Assembly (NCBI GenBank): GCA_043770095.1
Contig: JAYVIR010000028.1
Coordinates: 1-25,049 of the forward strand
Reading direction: 5' to 3'
From: JBGSUZ01 sp043770095
GTDB taxonomy: Bacteria; Bacillota; Clostridia; Peptostreptococcales; Acidaminobacteraceae
Length of the DNA: 25,049 nucleotides
Below are positions 1 to 7,381 of the stretch, piece after piece. The notes below the pieces were generated by a model. The model had not been told where the DNA came from. It worked only from the letters and a program-made list of their open reading frames with translations, and made no database searches. Position 1 is the first letter of the stretch. Every line of letters begins with the position of its first letter. The translations under genes were made by a program, and so were the position numbers.

Positions 1-191
1 TTAACGAGCATAAACATGGTCGTAAATATGGTCACGCCTGCAACAGCTTTTGACGACATGTGACCAATCCATCCAATATTTACAAGGTCAAATATCATCT
101 GAAAAATAAAGCCCATCATGGTCGGCGCCGCTAAGCTGATGAGATTCTTTGTTGGGTTTCCTTCTGTTAATTTTATTGCATGCTGCGTCAT
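1..191 (-). CDS. MATE family efflux transporter, N-terminal part (cut by window edge)
   Basis: The frame stays open from an ATG at 191 to the window edge and gives 63 residues. They begin MTQHAIKLTEGNPTKNLIS and continue through APTMMGFIFQMIFDLVNIGWIGHMSS. This matches the first helix and following loop of MATE (multi-antimicrobial extrusion) proteins, which have a conserved P-x-M-x(n)-Q-x(2)-D-x-(V)-D/N-x-x-(W/F)-I/V-G pattern. MATE proteins are inner-membrane drug or cation antiporters. The start is supported by AAGGTGG about 7 bases upstream. The substrate cannot be told from this fragment. The gene runs leftward, divergent from the GGDEF-EAL gene. Confidence 0.85.
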   Translation of the reverse strand, partial: MTQHAIKLTEGNPTKNLISLAAPTMMGFIFQMIFDLVNIGWIGHMSSKAVAGVTIFTTMFMLV

Positions 192-214
192 ATTGGTACC
201 ACCTTATTTCTTAA

Positions 215-237
215 TTAATGAGTGTTAACAACATTAA
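215..237. promoter_or_regulatory. Possible operator palindrome upstream of the MATE gene
   Basis: TTAATG and CATTAA flank a central TGTTAACA palindrome about 25-45 bases upstream of the MATE start codon. The two halves differ by one base in spacing, so the symmetry is imperfect. MATE genes are often controlled by local repressors, but no regulator gene is visible here. The surrounding DNA is very A+T-rich, so chance is a real alternative. Confidence 0.3.
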
Positions 238-358
238 ACTTTTTAATTCGTACAATTAATTTGTATGACATCATTATTTTAACACGAACCACTTAATTTC
301 GCAATCCACCCACTAAAATATTGTTTTATAAAATAATATGATTCATTTTTTTAGATTA

Positions 359-388
359 ATGACAATTTTAAAGTTTTTAAGGTATAAT
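359..388 (+). promoter_or_regulatory. Sigma-A type promoter of the GGDEF-EAL gene
   Basis: ATGACA (359-364) and a consensus TATAAT (383-388) are separated by 18 bases. This would give a leader of about 70 bases before the TTG start at 465. The rest of the 273-base gap between the two divergent genes is A+T-rich and holds no RNA element that I recognise. Confidence 0.6.
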
Positions 389-464
389 ATACATGCTTAT
401 CATAACCGTCAATGCATTCATACAACACTGTTATGACATAAAATCATAGAAACGAGGAAAAACA

Positions 465-2768
465 TTGAAAATTAATAAAATTGTACCTATTTCTATTCTC
501 ATCATATCGCTTTTAATATTGAATTTTAGCCACTTTGCTTTTGCGGTTGATAATTCGTCGATTGAAAAACCAAAACTCATCATCGGAGATGACATTAATT
601 ATCCACCTTATAGTTACCTAAATTCAATTGGCGAACCTGCAGGTTTCAATATTGAAATTGCCAAGGCTGTTGGTGCAGCGATGGGTTATGATGTTGAAAT
701 AAAACTGGATGAGTGGAGTAAAATAAGAGAAGCTTTAGAAAATGGAAAAATAGATGCAACCTCTGGAATGTTTTACTCTATTGAGAGAAAAAATAGCTAT
801 AGTTTTTCTACAAAGCATAGTATTACCAATGGTGACATCTTTACAAATAAGAACTTGCGTCTCGATAGTTTAAAAAGCTTAAAAGGAAAGACCGTGGTCG
901 TTCAAAAAGGCGATATCATGGGCGAGTCACTACGACATCTAAACCTTAATATCAACCTAATTGAAGTTTCTACAGTGGATGAAGCGCTTAAATTAATTGA
1001 GAACCGTACGTATGACTATGCGGCTCTTTTAAAATTACCTGGACTATATGGCATCAAAAATCATTCCTACCAAAATTTAAAAGCACAGGGTCTTTTGTTA
1101 TCACCTAACGATTATTGTATGGCTGTAAAAAAAGGCAATGAAGACCTCCTCCTTACCCTTAATGGTGGTCTACAAATTATTAAGGCAACTGGAGAATTTG
1201 AACAAATATATAATAATAACCTTGGCGTCTATGAAGAACAGCCCCTTATTAGACTTCTAAAAACATATAGATGGATTGTTATAATAATTGTTGCTATTTT
1301 GATAGCCCTCATTCTCATTAGTTTGACCTTAAAGAAATTAGTGAGTCGAAAAACCATTCAACTCAAAGAATCTAATCTTATATTAGAAAAATCTAATCGC
1401 GAAATTCATGAAAAAAATGAATTGCTGGTTGCCTCTGAAGAAGAGCTCATCGCTCAACTTGAAGAAATAGAAACACAAAAAGACTTTATTAATTTCTTGG
1501 CCTATCACGACCCACTCACAACCTTGCCAAATCGCAGAAAATTTACTGAAAAATTAGAATCGGCTCTAAGTAACGGGATCAGTGGTGCTGTTATTTTGTT
1601 AGACCTTGATAACTTTAAAGTGATTAACGATACCATGGGGCATGTTTACGGTGACCAAGTGTTAAAAGGCGTTTCCGATAGACTGTCTGAAATTGTTGAA
1701 GAGCATGTATTTGTTTCGCGTTTTGGTGGCGATGAATTCCTAATTATGCTCGAACACGAATCCGATTCTGAAAAAATCAATGCATTTGCAAACAAACTCA
1801 ATCATATTTTTGATGAAAGAATTATTTTTGATGAAAACGAAGTGCAAATTACCTTTAGTACTGGCATCAGTCTTTTCCCAACAGACAGCACAGAAGTCAA
1901 TCAGCTCATTATGAATGCAGATTTAGCGCTTTATACGATTAAAAATTCTGGCAAGAACGGCTATTGCTTCTTTGACTACAGCATGATTGCACTCTTGCTT
2001 AAAAAATCAAAAATTGAAGCCATCATTAGAACTGCAATAGAGACAGATGGCTTTAAGATGGTATTCCAGCCGCAAGTCGATTTAAAAACAGGTGAAGTAC
2101 ATGCCTATGAGGCACTTTTAAGATTAAAACACCATAATCTCTCTCCAGCAGAGTTTATTCCAATTGCTGAATCCGACGGTAGCATTATCAAAATTGGAAG
2201 AATTGTGACACGAAAAGTCATTGAGCAACTTGGGAATTGGCAGCGCCAAGGCTATCCCATAAAACCTGTTTCCATTAATTTCTCAGCAAACCAATTACAA
2301 GACCACCAGTATTTGACCTTTATCTCAGAATTACTTGAAGTAAATGCTGTTGATTCAAAATTTATTGAAATTGAAATTACCGAAAATATATTCTTAGAGA
2401 AAAAAGAACAGACACTGATTTTTTTAACTGAACTTCGACGAAAAGGTTTTAAAATTTCGATTGATGATTTTGGGACAGGTTATTCATCTTTGAGTTATCT
2501 AACCTTTTTGCCCGTTGATAAAATCAAATTAGACCGATCGCTTAACATCAAATTTTTAGAAATTGAAAACATTAAAGTTATGGATAGCCTAATCATGCTC
2601 GCGCAAAGCCTAAACCTTGAAGTTGTAGCAGAAGGCATAGAAACCCATGAACAATTCCGTCGCTTGCGCGTAGGCAACTGTAATTATATTCAAGGTTATT
2701 ATTTCTGTAAACCTCTTGAAATAGAAGAGGTTGAATCAAGTTTTTACAACAACTATTATAAATGGTAA
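465..2768 (+). CDS. Transmembrane c-di-GMP enzyme: periplasmic solute-binding domain + GGDEF + EAL
   Basis: 767 residues starting at TTG, supported by GAGGA six bases upstream. Order of domains: signal/anchor helix (about 7-27), SBP_bac_3-type periplasmic binding domain (about 36-255), transmembrane helix (about 270-290), charged coiled coil (about 295-340), GGDEF domain (about 345-505), EAL domain (about 520-760). The GGDEF signature is intact (421-425). There is no RxxD inhibitory site at the usual place before it. The EAL domain keeps EALLRL (549-554), an ENIF glutamate, DDFGTGYSS (from 667) and AEGIE, so both synthesis and breakdown of c-di-GMP look possible. In the binding domain the Arg of the amino-acid pocket is present (SIERKNSYSFS), but the usual second Asp near 'YDYAALLKLPG' is a Lys, so the ligand may not be an ordinary amino acid. 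A single-gene unit. Confidence 0.93.
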   Translation: MKINKIVPISILIISLLILNFSHFAFAVDNSSIEKPKLIIGDDINYPPYSYLNSIGEPAGFNIEIAKAVGAAMGYDVEIKLDEWSKIREALENGKIDATSGMFYSIERKNSYSFSTKHSITNGDIFTNKNLRLDSLKSLKGKTVVVQKGDIMGESLRHLNLNINLIEVSTVDEALKLIENRTYDYAALLKLPGLYGIKNHSYQNLKAQGLLLSPNDYCMAVKKGNEDLLLTLNGGLQIIKATGEFEQIYNNNLGVYEEQPLIRLLKTYRWIVIIIVAILIALILISLTLKKLVSRKTIQLKESNLILEKSNREIHEKNELLVASEEELIAQLEEIETQKDFINFLAYHDPLTTLPNRRKFTEKLESALSNGISGAVILLDLDNFKVINDTMGHVYGDQVLKGVSDRLSEIVEEHVFVSRFGGDEFLIMLEHESDSEKINAFANKLNHIFDERIIFDENEVQITFSTGISLFPTDSTEVNQLIMNADLALYTIKNSGKNGYCFFDYSMIALLLKKSKIEAIIRTAIETDGFKMVFQPQVDLKTGEVHAYEALLRLKHHNLSPAEFIPIAESDGSIIKIGRIVTRKVIEQLGNWQRQGYPIKPVSINFSANQLQDHQYLTFISELLEVNAVDSKFIEIEITENIFLEKKEQTLIFLTELRRKGFKISIDDFGTGYSSLSYLTFLPVDKIKLDRSLNIKFLEIENIKVMDSLIMLAQSLNLEVVAEGIETHEQFRRLRVGNCNYIQGYYFCKPLEIEEVESSFYNNYYKW

Positions 2769-2803
2769 AAAGGAAAGCCTGCAACTTAACGTTGAAGGCT
2801 TTC
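2766..2803. terminator. Shared hairpin terminator between convergent c-di-GMP genes
   Basis: GAAAGCCT-g-CAAC (2773-2785) pairs with GTTG-a-AGGCTTTC (2791-2803) around a five-base loop, with one G-A mismatch. On the minus strand the stem is followed by CTTTTTA, so it best fits the end of the HD-GYP transcript. On the plus strand there is only a weak T-rich tail, so termination of the GGDEF-EAL transcript would be less efficient. Confidence 0.65.
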
Positions 2804-2867
2804 ACTGTATCTATATATGATCTAATTTAAAATGTTTAAATTTATTTAGTATAATGACTGAATTAAC

Positions 2868-3962
2868 TTAAAAAGTATCGACAATAAAATATCCTTTATT
2901 AAGCGAAAGGTCTAAATCAAAATACAATTCTCTAATATTGCGACTGGTTGGCTTGAATATCCTCACCAAAGGACTTTCTAAGTACAAATTATTTTGACCG
3001 AGAACGACACCACGCTGTCCAGTATTCAAGATAATACCTGTTCCAGTAGGATAGATATTAAGCCGTTTTGCAAAAGTCTCCATAATTGCAGTGTCAAAAT
3101 GCGTATTGCCTAAATGAGTGACTTCTCGAAAAACCTTATCATGAGAAGACTTGCGCTGGTACACTCGATCATTGGACATAGCATCATATACGTCTGCAAC
3201 AGCAACAATTCTTGCTAAATAAGGAATTGTAGATTCTTTTAACCCTCTGCCATAACCAGTCCCATCATATTTTTCGTGATGGAACAGCGCAATCTGCGCC
3301 GCTTCTTGCGAAATATCCGTTTGACACAACATTTCATAACCGTATTCTGTATGTTTTTGTACCTGTCTATATTCTTCTGTGGTCAACTTCGAAGCTTTCT
3401 TTATAATGTCCTCAGGAATCATCGTTTTGCCTACATCGTGAAGCATGGCGCCAATTCCTAACTCTTTAAGCTTATCTTTGCTAAGATCCATATCAATCCC
3501 TATGAGAAGTGATAAGACACCCACATTTACAGAGTGCTGATACGTATAATCATCAATAGATCTCATTTGAGATAACGTTAAAACAAAATCCTTCTTCTGA
3601 AGCATTTCCTCTATCATTTCTTCAACCATTTTTTTAATAAGGTATAAATTAGAATTGCTCACAGCACTCAACCCACCTAGAGTCTTTTTCATTTGCTGAT
3701 GGGCATGGGCGCGAGTCTTGTCATTTATAACATCATGGATGTTCAATTTTTGTCTAACATCCGTTATGGTTTCTTCAATTAATATATCAGTGTTCTCTTT
3801 TGTGGAAGTCTCCGGGTTTTCTAAATAAATGTCATGGACACCGTGTTTTAATAGGCGTGGCAAATAGGGCTCCCTAAAAGTGGTTCCCTTTTTTACAAGA
3901 AGTTCTCCTGTTATAGCATATACGTCTTTTCCAATGATTGACCCGTTTTTTGCCTTTTCCAC
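2868..3962 (-). CDS. HD-GYP-type c-di-GMP phosphodiesterase (GYG variant)
   Basis: An N-terminal small beta-rich region (about 1-90) is followed by a linker and an HD-GYP domain (about 135-310). The metal-binding HD pair is H175-D176 in MLHDVGK, and further histidines are in QKHTEYGYEM and LFHHEKYDGTGYGRGL. The family hallmark GYP is GYG here (236-238). The fold and metal ligands look complete. An upstream in-frame GTG at 3977 would add five residues but has a poor ribosome site. The GTG at 3962 has GGAGAG seven bases before it, so I prefer that start (364 residues). HD-GYP proteins degrade c-di-GMP to pGpG or GMP, or act as c-di-GMP sensors. It is convergent with the GGDEF-EAL gene, which suggests local c-di-GMP signalling. 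Confidence 0.88.
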   Translation of the reverse strand: MEKAKNGSIIGKDVYAITGELLVKKGTTFREPYLPRLLKHGVHDIYLENPETSTKENTDILIEETITDVRQKLNIHDVINDKTRAHAHQQMKKTLGGLSAVSNSNLYLIKKMVEEMIEEMLQKKDFVLTLSQMRSIDDYTYQHSVNVGVLSLLIGIDMDLSKDKLKELGIGAMLHDVGKTMIPEDIIKKASKLTTEEYRQVQKHTEYGYEMLCQTDISQEAAQIALFHHEKYDGTGYGRGLKESTIPYLARIVAVADVYDAMSNDRVYQRKSSHDKVFREVTHLGNTHFDTAIMETFAKRLNIYPTGTGIILNTGQRGVVLGQNNLYLESPLVRIFKPTSRNIRELYFDLDLSLNKGYFIVDTF

Positions 3963-4048
3963 AGTTATTCTCTCCACAAGCCACCCGAACGATTAGCTGA
4001 TATATTTTGTAAGCAGCATACATTCTATCTTTCTAATTAATTATGTTC

Positions 4049-4054
4049 ATTATA
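4049..4054 (-). promoter_or_regulatory. -10 box of the HD-GYP gene
   Basis: A consensus TATAAT on the minus strand lies about 87 bases before the preferred GTG start. No convincing -35 box is present 16-18 bases upstream (TATTTA at 17), so this is a weaker call than the other promoters. Confidence 0.4.
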
Positions 4055-4134
4055 GCATCTTTTGATATTATTAAATACTGAGAATTGTAAATAAAACAAA
4101 TAAAAATTAATCGTAATGATTGACTTTAGGACAC

Positions 4135-5640
4135 TTACAGAGATTTCTCTTCCCAATCCATAGATCTCCCAACAGCCTTTTTCCAACCTTTATATAGTTG
4201 TACTCTTTTTTCCTCTCCGATGGTACTGCAAAACTGTTTTTCAATTGCCCAATTATTCGCAATTTCATCTTTACTATCCCAAAATCCTACTGCGAGACCT
4301 GCCAAATAGGCGGCACCCAGTGCAGTCGTTTCTGTTACTTTAGGACGATCCACGTTGGTGCCTAATAAATCGGCCTGAAACTGCATGAGGAAGTTATTGA
4401 CCGTTGCGCCGCCGTCAACTTTCAATGTGCTCAGTTCAATTCCGCTATCTTCTTGCATCGCTTCTAAAACGTCTCTGGTTTGATACGCAATGGCTTCAAG
4501 TGTTGCTCTTATGATGTGATTTTTATTCGCACCTCTAGTCAGCCCGACAATTGCACCGCGCGCATACATATCCCAATATGGCGCACCTAGGCCTGCAAAA
4601 GCTGGCACAACATAGACACCATTTGTATCCTCAACCTTTTGCGCATAATATTCACTGTCCGCAGCATCGCTGATGAGTCTGAGCTCATCTCGAAGCCACT
4701 GAATGGCAGCACCGGCAATAAAAATTGACCCTTCAAGCGCATAAGTTACTTTACCGTCAAGCCCCCAAGCAATGGTTGTTAAAAGTCCATTTTTAGAAGT
4801 CACCATGCGTTCGCCTGTATTCATGAGCACAAAACAGCCTGTGCCATAAGTATTTTTCGCCATGCCTTTGCTAAAACAGGCTTGTCCAAATAATGCAGCC
4901 TGCTGATCTCCGGCTATTCCAGCTATAGGGATTAATGAGCCTCCAAAAGTATTTTCATCGGTGTACCCATAAACTTCTGATGAGGGTCGTACTTGTGGCA
5001 ACATCGACGTAGGAATGTCTAAAGCTTCAAGTATTTTTTTATCCCATTTTAAGTCTTTAATGTTGTATAGCATGGTTCGCGAGGCATTTGAATAGTCGGT
5101 CACGTGCACTTTGCCCCTTGTTAAATTCCATACGAGCCACGTGTCTATGTTGCCGAATAGCAAATCACCCTTTTCAGCTTTTTCTCTCGCGCCTTCAACA
5201 TGATCAAGAAGCCATTTTACTTTTGTTCCTGAAAAATAAGCGTCCACTACCAAACCCGTATTTTCACGAACGTATGCTTCTAATCCCAGACTCTTCAAAT
5301 CATCACAAATGGACGCTGTACGGCGGCACTGCCATACAATAGCATTGTATATTGGCTTTCCGGTGTGCCTGTCCCAAACAACGGTTGTTTCTCTTTGATT
5401 TGTAATGCCTATAGCTGCAATTTCTTGAGTGCTAACGCCAGCAGTTTCTAAAACCTCTCTTGCAACGCCTGACTGTGCGCCCCATATTTCCATAGCATCG
5501 TGTTCTACCCAACCTGCTTTTGGATAAAACTGAGTGAGTTCTTTTTGAGCGGTTTGGACAATATGTCCTTCTTTATCAAATAAAATGGCCCTAGAACTTG
5601 TCGTCCCTTGGTCAAAAGCTAAAATATACTGTTTTTTCAT
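4135..5640 (-). CDS. glpK: Glycerol kinase
   Basis: 501 residues, full length for the family. It converts glycerol and ATP to sn-glycerol 3-phosphate in the cytoplasm. Recognisable FGGY-kinase landmarks are the N-terminal phosphate loop DQGTTSSRAI, GITNQRETTVVWD, NAIVWQCRRT, AGIAGDQQAALFGQ, NTYGTGCF, ALEGSIFIAGAAIQWLRD, and DGGATVNNFLMQFQADLL followed by TTALGAAYLAG. AAGGA precedes the ATG. In Bacillus and Enterococcus enzymes a loop histidine (in VDYHFFG of B. subtilis) is phosphorylated by HPr. Here the loop reads YTDENTFGGSLIPIAG with no histidine, as in E. coli-type kinases, so PTS activation by that route is not expected. No glpF or glpD gene lies beside it. Confidence 0.97.
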   Translation of the reverse strand: MKKQYILAFDQGTTSSRAILFDKEGHIVQTAQKELTQFYPKAGWVEHDAMEIWGAQSGVAREVLETAGVSTQEIAAIGITNQRETTVVWDRHTGKPIYNAIVWQCRRTASICDDLKSLGLEAYVRENTGLVVDAYFSGTKVKWLLDHVEGAREKAEKGDLLFGNIDTWLVWNLTRGKVHVTDYSNASRTMLYNIKDLKWDKKILEALDIPTSMLPQVRPSSEVYGYTDENTFGGSLIPIAGIAGDQQAALFGQACFSKGMAKNTYGTGCFVLMNTGERMVTSKNGLLTTIAWGLDGKVTYALEGSIFIAGAAIQWLRDELRLISDAADSEYYAQKVEDTNGVYVVPAFAGLGAPYWDMYARGAIVGLTRGANKNHIIRATLEAIAYQTRDVLEAMQEDSGIELSTLKVDGGATVNNFLMQFQADLLGTNVDRPKVTETTALGAAYLAGLAVGFWDSKDEIANNWAIEKQFCSTIGEEKRVQLYKGWKKAVGRSMDWEEKSL

Positions 5641-5676
5641 ATAACACGTCCTTCATATTAAGATTTAATCGTCACT

Positions 5677-5682
5677 ATTTTA
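5677..5682 (-). promoter_or_regulatory. Extended -10 box for glpK
   Basis: TGATAAAAT on the minus strand combines a TG dinucleotide with TAAAAT about 37 bases before the glpK ATG. It lies just downstream of the brnQ terminator, so glpK probably has its own promoter. No clear -35 box is visible. Confidence 0.4.
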
Positions 5683-5714
5683 TCACATTTAGGCACTTTT
5701 TCTTTAAATTAAGC

Positions 5715-5741
5715 AAAAAAAACGCCCCGTTTTCACGAGGC
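5715..5741 (-). terminator. Rho-independent terminator of brnQ
   Basis: On the minus strand GCCTCG pairs with CGGGGC (one G-T pair) around a six-base loop, followed by CG and eight T residues. It lies about 50 bases after the brnQ stop and separates brnQ from glpK. Confidence 0.85.
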
Positions 5742-5789
5742 AAATAGGGTGTTTCGGCTGTAGGCGTACGTCTCTTTTTTTAGTACCCC

Positions 5790-7124
5790 TTATTCATTTA
5801 TGGCAACTGCTGAAGCTGTTTTAGGTTTGCTCAGAGCACCAACGACTGCACCCAACAAAGCTAAGCTTATGGTTGGCAATAGCCAAGCAAAGCCCATTGA
5901 GGCAAATGGTAGTAATGAGATTCCTTGGTATACAGGTTCAAGCAGGCTAACCAACTGTTTTACAGCACTTAAATCAATCGCTTTGAGGGAATCAAACAAG
6001 CCGATGATAAAAGCGCCCATTATGCCACCTTGGTACACATAGCGACTGGTAATTAACTCGCTGATCAAATTAAACACGATTAAGACAATCGCCATCGGAT
6101 AGACGAGTACCAATAAAGGCACTGCTACCTTCACAATGGCCTCCACGCCAATTACCGCCATAAAAGCACTAAAGATGCATGTACAAATGACAATGACTTG
6201 ATAACTCACTTTGCCACCGCTTAAATGCTCAAAATAATTTCCGACAATTGCGGTAAGTCCAATAGAGGTGGTTAAGCATGCGGCTGAAACCGCTATACAC
6301 ATGATCAATTGACCACTGCTGCCCAAAACTCTTGTGGTGATTTCAATGATCAGCGCTGTTTTGGATAAATCTTGCGAAAGAACCCCACTTCCGCTTGCTC
6401 CCAAATACAAAAGACCGCCATAGACAAGCGCAAGCGTTCCGCCTGCAAGTAAACCAGCAATTGTTGTCATGCGCATTTGCTCTTTTCTATCAGTGTAGCC
6501 CTTTTCAAGGAGTGCCCCTAAGATAATGCCGCCCATTACGATTGATGCCAAGGTATCCATCGTTTGATAGCCATCTAAAAAGCCTTTTGAGAAAGGATTG
6601 GCTATATTAGTGACACTAGGGGCACCCATCGGATGGAAAATACCATTAAATATGATTAAACCGACCACGAATAATAGGATTGGCGTGAGTATTTTGCCCA
6701 CTTTGTCTATAACGCCTGATGGTTTGATGACAAAGAATAAAGTAATGCCAAAATAAATGATTGAAACCACAAATGGATTGACATTGATCATCGGCTTTAT
6801 GCCAATTTCATAGACCGTTGCGCCAGTTCTTGGGATGGCCAACAACGGGCCGATTGCAAGAATAATCACCGTGCCTAAAATAACGGAAAACTTTGGACTC
6901 ACTTTGTTTGCCAAGTCGCTGATTGTCCCACCTGCTTTAGAAACGGCTAAAACGCCCATCACTGGCAGACCAATACCTGTAATGAGAAAGCCAAATAAAC
7001 TGAGTAGCCACTGATTTCCGGATGCCAGACCAATAGCAGGCGGAAAAATCAAATTGCCTGCACCGAAGAACATAGCAAAAAGTGCTGCTCCAATAACAAT
7101 TGCATCTTTTTGTGTTTTTTTCAT
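5790..7124 (-). CDS. brnQ: Branched-chain amino acid transport system carrier (LIVCS family)
   Basis: 444 residues, about twelve hydrophobic segments. The N-terminus MKKTQKDAIVIGAALFAMFF followed by GAGNLIFPPAIG is the family hallmark. BrnQ proteins are cation-coupled importers of leucine, isoleucine and valine in the inner membrane. A longer frame opens at 7148, but the ATG at 7124 is right: AGGGGGAT sits five bases upstream and the conserved N-terminus begins there. The gene follows the sigma-54 activator gene on the same strand, but a 257-base leader with its own -24/-12 promoter separates them. Regulation is therefore likely through that activator and the adjacent sensor kinase. Confidence 0.95.
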   Translation of the reverse strand: MKKTQKDAIVIGAALFAMFFGAGNLIFPPAIGLASGNQWLLSLFGFLITGIGLPVMGVLAVSKAGGTISDLANKVSPKFSVILGTVIILAIGPLLAIPRTGATVYEIGIKPMINVNPFVVSIIYFGITLFFVIKPSGVIDKVGKILTPILLFVVGLIIFNGIFHPMGAPSVTNIANPFSKGFLDGYQTMDTLASIVMGGIILGALLEKGYTDRKEQMRMTTIAGLLAGGTLALVYGGLLYLGASGSGVLSQDLSKTALIIEITTRVLGSSGQLIMCIAVSAACLTTSIGLTAIVGNYFEHLSGGKVSYQVIVICTCIFSAFMAVIGVEAIVKVAVPLLVLVYPMAIVLIVFNLISELITSRYVYQGGIMGAFIIGLFDSLKAIDLSAVKQLVSLLEPVYQGISLLPFASMGFAWLLPTISLALLGAVVGALSKPKTASAVAINE

Positions 7125-7224
7125 GTAATATCCCCCTGTAACAATCAAATATTGGGTTGAAATAAATGCCTTCGCTGTGCAAATTGAATGCGCATTGGAT
7201 TTGATTTTGATATCTATCTCTTAT

Positions 7225-7240
7225 AGCAACTGCCGTGCCA
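7225..7240 (-). promoter_or_regulatory. Sigma-54 (-24/-12) promoter of brnQ
   Basis: The minus strand reads TGGCACGGCAGTTGCT. It matches the sigma-54 consensus TGGCACG-N4-TTGCW at every defined base, with the required ten bases between the GG and GC pairs. It predicts a start near 7214 and a leader of about 90 bases. The neighbouring gene encodes a sigma-54 activator with an intact GAFTGA loop, which makes the match meaningful. An overlapping TTGAAA-N17-TATAAG could also serve a sigma-A enzyme. Confidence 0.8.
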
Positions 7241-7282
7241 AGTTTCAAATGGCAGTCTACAGCCTGTTTACAAATCAAAAAC

Positions 7283-7335
7283 AAAAAAAGTGAGAAAAAA
7301 ACTTCCCATTTGCATGGAAATTTTTTTCTCACTTT
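7283..7335. terminator. Large A/T-armed inverted repeat: terminator of the regulator operon and possible enhancer site
   Basis: AAAGTGAGAAAAAAA (7287-7301) is perfectly repeated in inverse at 7321-7335. The 19-base centre can itself pair (TTCCCAT with ATGGAA, one bulge). T runs follow on both strands, so it can act as a terminator after the response regulator gene, which stops at 7382. It also lies about 75-120 bases upstream of the predicted sigma-54 start, which is where NtrC-type activators bind. The two roles are not exclusive. Confidence 0.6.
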
Positions 7336-7381
7336 CACTTTTTTTCTCTAACAACGCCTATTAACTTTCATATATTTATTG

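Noticed and set aside
389..464. c-di-GMP riboswitch before the GGDEF-EAL gene
   Set aside because: The leader is about 70 bases and A+T-rich, and I could not find the conserved GEMM core.
7125..7220. T-box or amino acid riboswitch in the brnQ leader
   Set aside because: The leader after the predicted start is only about 90 bases, and I see no T-box sequence (AGGGTGGNACCGCG) or terminator before the ATG.
7236..7254. TGCCA-N9-TGGCA as a separate repressor site in front of brnQ
   Set aside because: One arm is the TGGCA of the sigma-54 promoter itself, so the symmetry may be coincidental.
6937..7338. A 133-codon minus-strand frame overlapping the start of brnQ and its leader
   Set aside because: It covers the sigma-54 promoter, the inverted repeat and the conserved brnQ N-terminus in another frame, and has no family resemblance.
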